DNA of 64,000 bases from Halichondria panicea (lineage: Eukaryota; Porifera; Demospongiae; Suberitida; Halichondriidae), in the NCBI RefSeq assembly GCF_963675165.1, contig NC_087386.1:2792169-2856168 (forward strand), read 5' to 3'. The position numbers and the translations under genes are program-made. The notes under the pieces were generated by a model. It saw only the letters and a list, made by a program, of their open reading frames with translations. It did not search any database and had not been told where the DNA came from. The first letter of the stretch is position 1. The number at the start of each line of letters is the position of its first letter. This document shows, piece by piece, positions 42,719 to 52,134 of this stretch.

Positions 42719-44087
42719 CCTACTTGTCATCATGACCCACAGAGACAGCCGATCACCATGGAGACGGAGATGAGCTAGTAAGCTGTGTTCCAACTGTTAT
42801 CCCATCACATAATTATACCCCAGCGGCCAGCCAACATACTCTACCAATGCAAGTAGAGAGACAAAACACTCAGTGACGACACATGGCCACCTTTCCTCCC
42901 CCTCCCTTTGGGGGTCTTAGTATAAATTGCCTACATTAAGATACCAATGCAACATATTTGTAAACATACAACCTTTTTGCAGATAGTCATACGAATGGGT
43001 GAGCAGAAAATGTCACGATTATCTAAGTAGAAAAACACATTCTAGTAACCATTATTTTCTTGTGCCTCATAGTTGACAAATTTCTATGAAAAAAAATGAA
43101 AAAATGTCCCGCTGACAGCTCATAGGTGTATAAAGAAAAGTTGACCTTGATTCAGGTGTACATTTTGTTTTGGGACAGTCCCTCCCATTGCCTCCGTCTA
43201 TAACGAGCCACACACATGACAACCAACACTGGCCTGGAAGAAAAGGAACCGTGATTCCAGTATCATGCAGTGATGGCCCAGCTCAAGATGTCAATAGCTT
43301 ATGTACGACTACTACATGTACAGTATTGATATATAATCACTCCACCCACTCATTTAATATCGCATGCATTCATGCTGCGAAAAGGCTGTTATTCCGCCAA
43401 AAACACTCTATAACGGTCATTCGGCGAAAGTTTATACCCTCGAAACATACTCGCTTATATATAAATATATACGGTATTCAAAATATCATTTTTGCCATAC
43501 GTAGTATGTGCATGGTAACAATTAAACGTGTGGAAAAACAAATGATGTGCAACTCTATAAAGTACAAAAATATAAAAATACATTACATCGGAGAGTCACA
43601 GTTGCTTTGTAAGCTTTTAACGATGATTCACACTTTGAACAGGAACCTGGGAACACAAAGAACAAACAGAAATGTACTAACCTATTCCATTTACGTACAA
43701 TACAAGCCACTGTCATAAATCAACATAGGGATTCGAAGGTTTCAAAATTCACACAGATTCTAACTTCATCAATACAACACTCACCTTAAATTTAAATGCG
43801 CAGACCTGTCACCATTGCTGCAGGAAGGTTTCTCTGATATAGTGACTCCTGCACAATACCAAGCCCACCAACTGATTGTAGCAAGGCATCTTCTATCAGA
43901 AATGATAGTTGTGTCTCTTGTACAGGCTGCACAAATTGAACTCCTGGATAATTTCTAGCCTGAAACAGTCCATGATGAATAGGTGCACCTGTCTCCTGCA
44001 CAGGTTGCTCAAGGAGGACTCCAGCATCAAGTGGCATCATGGATCTTCTGCATGAGCTTGCAAAGCTGCAGCCACTAAAGCAAGCAC
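42719..44087. repeat. duplicated segment, decayed copy A
   Basis: It aligns by eye, in the same orientation, with 57546-58877 along its length. Examples are AGACAGCCGATCA near 42745, CTCCACCCACTCATTTAATA near 43340 and CCTCGAAA near 43438. It includes the 3' part of the small membrane-protein ORF (minus strand, stop at 43792-43794). The N-terminal signal segment is missing, because homology stops near 44087, just before the Ginger-like element at 44155. Confidence 0.8.
43792..44087 (-). pseudogene. truncated copy of the small membrane-protein gene
   Basis: About 83 codons match residues 67-149 of the 58561-59010 ORF, with the shared PVQETGxPIHHGLFQARNYP core. The hydrophobic N-terminus is absent. 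The frame to the stop is still open with few substitutions, so loss is recent or the C-terminal part was retained by chance. Confidence 0.6.
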
Positions 44088-44150
44088 AAGCTTGGAGCAC
44101 TGACGTCAGTACTGTATCATCTATGATTGTACACTCGTACCCGGACCGTA

Positions 44151-46505
44151 CCGGTGTCATAGGATAGAACCTCCGGGCGACAGTTTCTCCCCCGGAGCCT
44201 GCGGTCTTAGGACAATGCCTCCCCCCCCCGGTGGTTTCGTCCTAGGACAGAATCCCCGCCCCCAGGATATATCATCCGGGTACATGTACCCTGTCAAGGC
44301 TATAGTATAAGCGTATGTACGTGCGAGTGCATGAGAAATGTATAGACTGTTAGCAATCAGAATGCCTACTCAACAAGAGTATGAGGACATACTGCTGTAC
44401 AAGACTGCTGCCAGCAATGCTGGCCAGAAGAAATACAGAGACGGGCTTTCCACTAATGACAAGAGAAGTATAAGAGACAAAGTTCAAAGATATGCTCTGC
44501 AGCAACAATGCTTATACCTGCCTGAGAAGGACAGCACTGGCATGCACAGAATGAGAAGAGTTGTGGTGAAGCAAGAGGAGAAAAGCAGGATACTAAACAT
44601 GTGCCACGATGGACTGGATGGAATGCATTTTGGGAGAGACAAGACCTATGGAAAGGTATATTTATCATCATATCTTATAAAGTATAATTATATCTGTTTC
44701 ATGCATGTAGGTTGCTCAGGATTTCTACTGGAAAGGCCTACATGCTGACGTCATACAGCTCTGCAAGCACTGCGACAAATGCCAACGAACGAATCACCAA
44801 CTGCAGAAGCCCAGAGCAGAACTACATCCCATCCCTGTGACAAAGGTCTGGTACAGAGTTGGTATTGACTTAGTAGGACCTCTACCTGAAACAAGCTCTG
44901 GAAACAAGTACATTATCACGCTCTCAGACTATTTCTAAGTGGCCTGAGGCTGCCCCACTCCCATCAAAATCAGCAGAAGGTGTAGCAAAATTTCTGTTTG
45001 ACACATTTTGCAGGCATGGGTGGCCAAAAGTGATTCAATCAGACCAAGGAAGAGAGTTATAATTTGTCAACGAAATCAACACCCGACTTTTTCAGTTGAC
45101 TGACATACAGCACTGCGTATCAAGTGCTTACCACCCACAAACAAATGGCCTTGATGAACGCTTCAACCAGACTCTAGTGAACACTCTCAAGAAGGTAATC
45201 GATTCTAGTACTGATGACTGGGATCAGCATCTCTCTGCTGCTCTTTATGCCTATCGCATATCAAAACAGGTAAAATTTTAATTATTATATCATGCATGCT
45301 TTTATTTTTTGATTGTAGGCGTCATCAAAGTACACACCCTTTTTCTTAATGTTCAATCGCCACCCGCGGAAAGCTGTTACTTTTGATATGGATCAACGAG
45401 ATGGTGCCGACGCTATAGAAGATAGAGGAGATGCTGACCAATTGAGTGGAGAGGAGACTGAAAATGAAGAAGACGGAGAAGACATGGATGGAATTCTCCG
45501 AAGGTTGATGGAAATTCGTGATCGCTGTCACCTCAATGCCAAGGAGAACATTGCTGCTGCACAGCAAAAACAGAAGCAGCAGTATGACAACAAGCATAAC
45601 TCTTTGAAGGTATTATTTTATATAGCAAACTTTAGCTTACTTTTTGCCATTTTTGTCGTAGAGTTATCCAGTTGGCAGCAGTGTCATGCTAAAGAATATG
45701 GCCAATTCTCATCAAATGGGAGGGAAAATGGACTGCACCTGGAAAGGTCCATATAACGCTTTCCCCAAGTACTGAGCTCCAGATAGCACAAGTGTATAGC
45801 CCATTAATTCAATGCAATGGGCTCTGTGGTGGCTCTCCAGCAGCAAGAGGGTGCTAACAACTGCGGACTATTTAGCATTGCTGCTGCAATCACGCTGCTA
45901 TGAACGATAATGTGGATTCTCTAGTGTTTGATGAGGCCAAAATGAGAGCACATCTCATTAAGTGCTTTGAGAAGGGCAAACTCTCACGGTTCCCTCGCAC
46001 AAAGAAAGCGATGCCCAAAAGACCAACACCACAAACCATTGCCATTACAATATACTGCATGTGCAAGAGACCGGACTCTTTTGAGGATATGGTCATGTGT
46101 GACAAATTTAGTGAGTAGTATCACTATCGCTGTGCCAAAATTCGCAATGAACCAGTAGGTAATTGGTTTTGTTCTGGTTGTATCACTTTATGATTTGTGC
46201 ACTTTTGGTTATATTTATTGTACTTCTTTCTCTTGCATTGTTGTATTTATTGAGTATTGAGATCTATAACATAATAGATACAGCATCTATTGCATCTAGT
46301 CTATGGCTGTTTACTTCGTAGCCTAGACTAGTCTTCTCAGATTACCTGTGGACTGACTTTCACCTGCACCGCAGAATGGGGGAGCTCTGGTCCTGGGGTA
46401 GGAGCTTTTGTCCTAGGACAGAAACTCCGGGGGGAGGAAATATCCTAAGGACGGAACCCCCCCTGGAGCTCCTGTCCTGGGGGAGGCCGTGTCCTGTGAC
46501 ACCGG
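44151..46505 (+). mobile_element. Ginger-like integrase transposon (fossil) with CCGG target duplication
   Basis: The element spans 44155-46501. Its terminal inverted repeats start TGTCAYAGGAYA and run imperfectly for about 100 bp, rich in G and C runs. CCGG is present on both sides (44151-44154 and 46502-46505). Inside, on the plus strand, are parts of an integrase (an H2C2-type zinc finger, then DDE core blocks), a segment like a Ulp1-type cysteine protease and a Cys/His cluster like a PHD finger. TGT-starting ends with 4-bp duplications plus a gypsy-like integrase fit Ginger DNA transposons, relatives of LTR-element integrases. The coding part is broken in several places, so it is an old, inactive copy. 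Confidence 0.75.
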
Positions 46506-46597
46506 AAATAGGCCCTAAGGAATGCGTAAGTTAATTTTTTTTTTTTTCATAGCTCTCCCATCTCGGGGCTAAGAAGAATTACATGTACAAAAGAATA

Positions 46598-47400
46598 ATA
46601 ATAATAACGAGGAACCATGCAGGCAAATAAGTCATGTGTAGTTAGTTCATGGGTGTGGTGGGACCAGGGACTCGCTTGTCACTAGGTCGATAGGGGGCTG
46701 TCTGGTGGCGTGCCCTTGGCTTGATCGGGCCCCCCTAATGCACATGATGGCTGATCTGAGGAGAGAGAAGGACAGCCTGCATCTGATCCATCCCATGGTG
46801 GTGCTGTAGGGCTGATCCCATTTTGTTGACAGGAGAGACGCCAATCTCTTGTAGGTGGAGGTAGCGGCACGTCCAAGGCCCCCAATACTTGACAGGATGA
46901 GGGGAGTGAAGGTCGAGTTTTCTACATCTCTGATTCGTTGGTCATAGGCTCTCTTCTTTATGTTTTCGTGTTTGCGGTAGGTTGTGGATAGTTGCGGTTG
47001 CCTGTTTGAGGGAGCGTACGGGTTGAACACCCTAACATCAAAAAATGCTCTCTCAAACCTGCTTCCCCAAAAACCATCTGCTGCCACGTCTAATCTGGCA
47101 CCATCTTGTGTGTTGGCAGATGCACCTGACAGAATTTCGCCGGTGATGGGTTGTAGATGTGGTTCTATGGCGACATTGTGGCAAACTTCCGACATGAGGT
47201 TGGCCGTGAAGTCTCTGATCTCGTTATGCCTTATGGAGGGATAGCCACCTTTGGCACATGATAACGCGTGTTCCACTGAGAAGTTGGTGCCACAAGCGCA
47301 TGTGATTGGGGTGCCATTGGGTTGCCACCCATATCTGAGTGCTAGTGCGTCTCTGAAGGCACCTTTGTGCAGTGCTAGGCCAAATTCTTCCACAGGTAGT
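46598..47400 (-). mobile_element. 3' end of a non-LTR element with restriction-like endonuclease
   Basis: The open frame 47393-46647 has a zinc knuckle (CAC, then HALSC) followed by GGYPSIRHNEIRD, a pattern found after the reverse transcriptase of R2-like elements. The acidic/basic residues in GARLDVAADGFWG through AFFDVRVFNP fit a PD-(D/E)XK nuclease core. The 5' part including the reverse transcriptase is missing. On the minus strand, a TTATTATTATT run follows the stop and may be the tail. Confidence 0.65.
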
Positions 47401-47613
47401 ACTGTTAAGTATAGATTTTAAGGAAGTACAATTGCAAGTGCTAATTATAAGTTCACAATTTGCCATAATCCTGTTCCACAGTTCAATGGGCCTTGGGAAA
47501 AAGGAGTTACTATGACCGATGTTCTGCATGATACTAGAGTCAGAGACAGATTGTTAACATGTATTGTATTGTATGTTAATTGTCTGGTGTGTCCTCATAT
47601 AGTAACTTATATT

Positions 47614-48117
47614 AGGCCACTCCAAATGAGACTGTATAGTTTCCCGTCAGAGACTCCAGTAAATTATAAGCGGATGTGAGCAGTATTATCTTCATTACTA
47701 TGAATATCATTATAAATTGTTACGTCATCAATGAATTTAATTAATTAGCCACAACAATTCAGCCAACCATGTGCTTAGAGGCAACAAAGAACAAGAAAAA
47801 AGTGATTTCAATACCGTATAGCGTGTAATTTTCGTGGGGCAAAATATTCGTGGTTTTCGTGGTTGGAAGTCTGACCACGAATATTTTACCCACGAATGAA
47901 GCGACCTTGCCTACCTTTACCTGCAGTGCAAGCTGCAACCACGCAAATATTACCCACGAAATGTCTCAATATTGCTGAACTACGAATATTTGGCCCGAAC
48001 ATTACCTGCTATACGGTATTTCATTGGATAATTAGAGAAATAATGTCCATAATGACTATTAATGGGGTAGCTAAAGCAGGAAATGACGGGAAACTACAGT
48101 CTCATTTGGAGTGGCCT
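47614..48117. mobile_element. TIR element inserted in the LINE, itself hit by a MITE
   Basis: Inverted ends AGGCCACTCCAAATGAGACT (left) and the mirror ending at 48117 extend about 35 bp. The related LINE fragment on the plus strand at 48551-48780 shows the uninterrupted site (ATTCTGTATAATATAAGTTA near 48695), which confirms insertion. The target duplication is short and AT-rich and cannot be fixed exactly. Confidence 0.8.
47811..48019. mobile_element. MITE 'ATACCGTATAGC', nested third layer
   Basis: ATACCGTATAGC at 47811 and GCTATACGGTAT ending at 48019 are perfect inverted ends of a 209-bp unit rich in TTTCGTGG and CCACGAA motifs. Same family as 40494-40857. Confidence 0.85.
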
Positions 48118-48550
48118 TATACAGAATTTTGAATAAATGGTGCAGACTGGCCAATACCCTTCTCTGACCCAGCGTTGGTAGTTCTGCTTGTTTCAAAAGT
48201 TCCAAATAGCTGATGAGTAGTCCCACTGCTTTAGGCAAACCTTTAATTATTGCAAACTTTTGGACTTTTTCCAATATCCTTGATAATGCATTTCAAGTGC
48301 ATGTGGGTTCCAAACAATTGAAGCATACTCTAGATTTGGTCTAATGAAAGATTTGTATAGTTTCAGCATAACAGTAGGGGAAGAATGAGTTGCGAAGTTT
48401 CTGTGTAGCAGTCCAACAAGTTTTCTCGATTTCTTACAAAGTGCCTTAGTGTGGGAATGCCAAGAAAGATCCGATGAAAATTGGATTCCTAGATACTTGA
48501 ACGTCTCCACACGCTCCAGGGAAAAGCCATTGACTGTAAATGTGTCGAGG

Positions 48551-48780
48551 ATATGGAAAAGGTCCAGCAGTTCATAATAAAGGTTTGCCAAAGCAGTGGA
48601 ACTACTCGATAAGCTATTTCAGTATTTGAAACAAGCAGAACTACCAGCGCTGGGTCAGAGAAGGGCATTGGCCAGCCTGTACCACCTATTCAAAATTCTG
48701 TATAATATAAGTTACTAACGAGGACACACCTAAGAAGAGACACTTACCATACGATACAACAAAATCACTATTCCTGCAGA
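48551..48780 (+). mobile_element. LINE fragment, inverted relative to its neighbour
   Basis: It matches the minus-strand LINE segment 48280-48123 plus the sequence beyond the insertion, but on the plus strand. The two are head to head at about 48550. It supplies the empty-site evidence for the 47614-48117 insertion. Confidence 0.7.
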
Positions 48781-48782
48781 TT

Positions 48783-50877
48783 ATGGAACTCAGTATTCCA
48801 TGTAGAACTATCAAGGTGAAAAGTAAAACCCCATGGATCAATAGAGAAATTATTAAAAGGATAACTAGGAGGAACACTTACTTTCACAGAGCTAAATCGT
48901 CTAACTGTCATAGGGATAAGGAGAAATACAGAGTTCAAAGAAATAGTGTGGTGGCAATGATTAGAAAAAGCAAGAACAAATTTTTCTCCCAATTGAATAC
49001 CAAGGATAAAAAAGTATTCTGGAAGACTGTGAAAACCCTAAATGGGAGAACTTGTTCTATTCCTACCCTTGAAGAGAGTGGCATAACTATAGACCAAGCA
49101 ACTTGCAAAGCTGAAGCTTTTAATAAATTCTTCCACTCTTGTTACAATCGTAACTGCCCTCCCTTACAGGCTAACAACTCCATGGAGCAATTTGGCAACA
49201 TGATCCCTTCTGGGTGTCCTGAAGAGTTACTGTGCACTGAAGAGGAAGTATTTAAAGACCTTACCAAACTTGTAATTGGAAAATCTATGGGTTGTGATGG
49301 CGTAGCTGCTAAGATGCTAAAGAGCACTGCTGCAAGTATTAGTGCCCCACTCACGTCTCTTTTCAATTCCTCTATCTCGACTGGATGTTTTCCGGCAGCC
49401 TGGAAGATGGCTATAGAGTTGTTCCTGTACTGAAGGGAGGCAACCCCACTCATGTTAGTAACTATAGACCAATTTCGATACTTCCTACAATAAGCAAAAT
49501 TTTAGAGAAACACGTTAAGTCTCTTTGTCAGGAACACCTGTGCGACCAGGCACCTATATCTCCAAGGCAGTGGGGCTTCATGTCATCACGCTCATCTATC
49601 TCAGCCCTAATACAGGTGATAGAAGACTGGAGTAGAGCCCTGGATCAAGGTCAAGAAGTATGCGTAGTTTTCTTTGATATCAAAAAGGCATTCGATACTG
49701 TCCTCCATGTCAATCTTCTGAAACATCTACAGTCACTTAATTTTAACAAATATTTACTAAACTGGGTGCATAGCTACTTACTGGAGAGGAAACAGTTTGT
49801 GGGTATTGATGGCAGTAACTCAGACAGCTTACATGTTCTCTCAGGTGTGCCCCAAGGTTCGGTTTTGGGTCCACTATTGTTCATTACGTACATAAACCAA
49901 GTCACAGATGTTATTTCTCAAGACAGTAAGCTAAATATGTTTGCTGATGACATGGCCTTATACAGAGTTATCACATCTACTAATGACTACGTGAATCTTC
50001 AAAAGGACATTTCTAAAGTCTCAAATTTTTTGAACACTAAATTATTAGAATTTAATCTTGGCAAGTGTAAGTTTATGTCCGTTTCTAAGAAAACATCGCG
50101 CTCATTGAAGGCTCCAACTCTACTTCTAAATGGTTATGTACTGCAGCAGGTTTCTAACTACAAGTATTTAGGAATTACCATATCGGCTGACTTGAGCTGG
50201 CACACTCACATCAATACGATTTGTAATAAAACAAGGAAGTTGATAGGTCTCCTACATCGCAGGTTCTCTGAGAATTCTTCTCCAACAACACTGTTAAAGT
50301 TGTATACATCGTTCGTGAGACCACATCTGGAATACGCATCCTCTGTATGGAACCCATTTCACAAGTGTGAAATAAACAATTTAGAAAAAGTCCAGAGATT
50401 TGCTATGAGAGTCTGTCTGAAGAAATGGAATTTGAAAAGTGAAGAATTACTCACCTTGACCAGGCTTCCTTCTCTGCAGCTGAGGCGCCTTGCTGCGGTG
50501 CTTTGCCACCTTTTCAAAATACTACACAATCTAACTGACTTCCCAAACAACCCAGCAACCAAGAGAAATATGACGTACAGTAGTAGAACTGTTAACTGTT
50601 TTACTCTGGTCCCCTACCAATGTAGAACATCCTTTTACAAATTCTCATTTTTTCCGCATGCAATCACAATATGGAATAGGCTGGTTAGCCACAAGGACTT
50701 TACTTTAGTAGACTGTACTAGTATAAGTTCATTTAAGTCTCATCTGTATTCACATCTAGTTGACATGTTGTAACTATTAAAACGTATGTTATAGGACTCA
50801 CTTCACCCTAGCTTTGTAGCTATTTGTGTATCCTTGCAATTAATTGCTAAATCTTTCATAAAAAAAAAAAAAAAAAA
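48783..50877 (+). mobile_element. 5'-truncated CR1/jockey-type LINE with nearly whole reverse transcriptase
   Basis: The first frame (48783-49433) covers the linker after the endonuclease (KSKTPWINREII) and the start of the reverse transcriptase (GKSMGCDGVAAKMLK). A shift of frame near 49410 leads into a 462-codon frame with NYRPISILPTISKILEKHV, FFDIKKAFDTV, GVPQGSVLGPLLF and the active-site box FADD. It continues with NYKYLGITIS, LEYASSVWNP and a C-terminal FFPHAITIWNRL. Apart from that single shift, the reverse transcriptase is open. The endonuclease and any ORF1 are missing at the 5' side. A stretch of 17 A follows about 85 bp after the stop. Confidence 0.9.
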
Positions 50878-50904
50878 CACATGTTAATAAAATGTCTCTT
50901 GCTC

Positions 50905-51060
50905 CAGTTTTATGCAGAACCTCGGTCTATAATAACTCTTTCTTCCCAAAAACCATTGAACTCGGTCTATAATAACTCTTTCTTCCCAAAAGCCATTGAA
51001 CTATGGTGTGGCAAATTGTGAACTTAGAGCTTGTACTTCCTTAGAATTATTTAAGGTAGC
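50905..51060 (+). mobile_element. second LINE 3' fragment with a 40-bp tandem duplication
   Basis: The sequence resembles LINE C-terminal codons (NSFFPKTIEL) and contains two 40-bp units at 50921-50960 and 50961-51000 differing at one base. It directly follows the poly(A) of the previous LINE. Confidence 0.6.
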
Positions 51061-51420
51061 GCCAGCGATCCGATTACAGCCGATGTTTTTATTTTTTTAT
51101 TTTTGTTTTTATATTTGAACAGCTAGCTAGCAGTAGCCATTTGTGAAATTGATCTCTTTGGACACACCCTTTAATTATTCCTGTGTATGTAATGCGCATG
51201 CGCGCTCATTCCCCATGTGTGATATCCAAGACCCAAGATCCAGATCCTCCTGGCAGAATCATCTTTATCTTGAGGGCCTGGTAAGCCACAAAACACTACC
51301 ATATAACAATATAGATAATGCATGTACACAGGTCTTTTCTTCTTAGATATTATATACACTGAACTACAGATCCTGGAAGAATCAATTTTCTTCTTTCTTG
51401 ACAGATATTTTCTGAGTCTT

Positions 51421-51775
51421 GTAGCTAACAAAAAGCTAGCGCTTTAGCGCAAGGCTAACTCATATGTTGAATAGAAAGTTTGTACGAACAGATGATGCTA
51501 TGAAAGATTCTGAAGAGACTGCAACAGCCTTCAATGTGAGTCAAACTAGCCATAACTCGAGAAAGAAGCTTTAGTTTGCTAATCCACAAATCAAAATCCA
51601 AGAGAACGTGGCTAGAAGCCTATAGAAGCTGTTAGTTTTCGTCGCATTGCAACCGTTGAGCAGTTACTGCTGGAATACACACACACACAGACAGACACAC
51701 GTACACAGACACACACACAGTCAGCTTTACCGTATCCCTCCTGCGGCTACGCCTCGAGGCATAATAATAGTAGTG
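51421..51775. repeat. second copy of the CAGA/CA-core interspersed repeat
   Basis: It shares blocks CATAACTCGAGAA, AAAATCCAAGAGAA, CTAGAAGCCTATAGAA and the terminal CGAGGCATAATAA with 28040-28445. The surrounding sequence has a further direct repeat (CGGTAAGCCACA near 51840 compared with TGGTAAGCCACA near 51280). Confidence 0.6.
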
Positions 51776-52001
51776 TAACTACGTAATACTAAGTATACTG
51801 AAGGATCATTAAGTATAGACTTAAGGTCCGGTAAGCCACATAATACAACAATAGATGCATGTGTAAATAAGTCTTTTCTTCTCAGTGACTTTATATAGAT
51901 AAGCTAACTTTCATTATAGATAACACTCTAATACTTTTGAGCGAAAGCAAAAACATGGCGAGAGGCATTAGCACAGCGCCAGCTTGAACACTAGTTATTA
52001 C

Positions 52002-52032
<31 letters not shown>

Positions 52033-52134
52033 TTTTTTTAGGGTGGTACTAACTTATTAGCTTTTGCTATTTCTTGTATCCTGGCATTGCCAAATTGTTA
52101 AATAAAATAAAAAATAAAAAATAATTATACTCAC

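Larger units (their letters stand above)
47401..48550 (-). mobile_element. LINE reverse-transcriptase 3' part, split by a nested DNA element
   Basis: From about 48545 down to 48123 the minus strand encodes FTVNGFSLERVETFKYLGIQ, LSWHSHTKALCKKSRKLVGL and NLEYASIVWNP, as in the CR1/jockey-type LINE at 48783-50877. After an inserted block (47614-48117), it resumes with SFFPRPIELWNRI and ends near 47401. It is truncated at its 5' side, where it meets an inverted fragment of the same family at about 48550. Confidence 0.8.

Noticed and set aside
43170-43718. Plus-strand open frame of 182 codons in duplicated segment A
   Set aside because: It is not kept in copy B, has no recognisable features, and lies across non-coding duplicated sequence.
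44155-46501. LTR retrotransposon instead of a TIR element
   Set aside because: No direct terminal repeats or reverse transcriptase are seen; the ends are inverted and flanked by CCGG.
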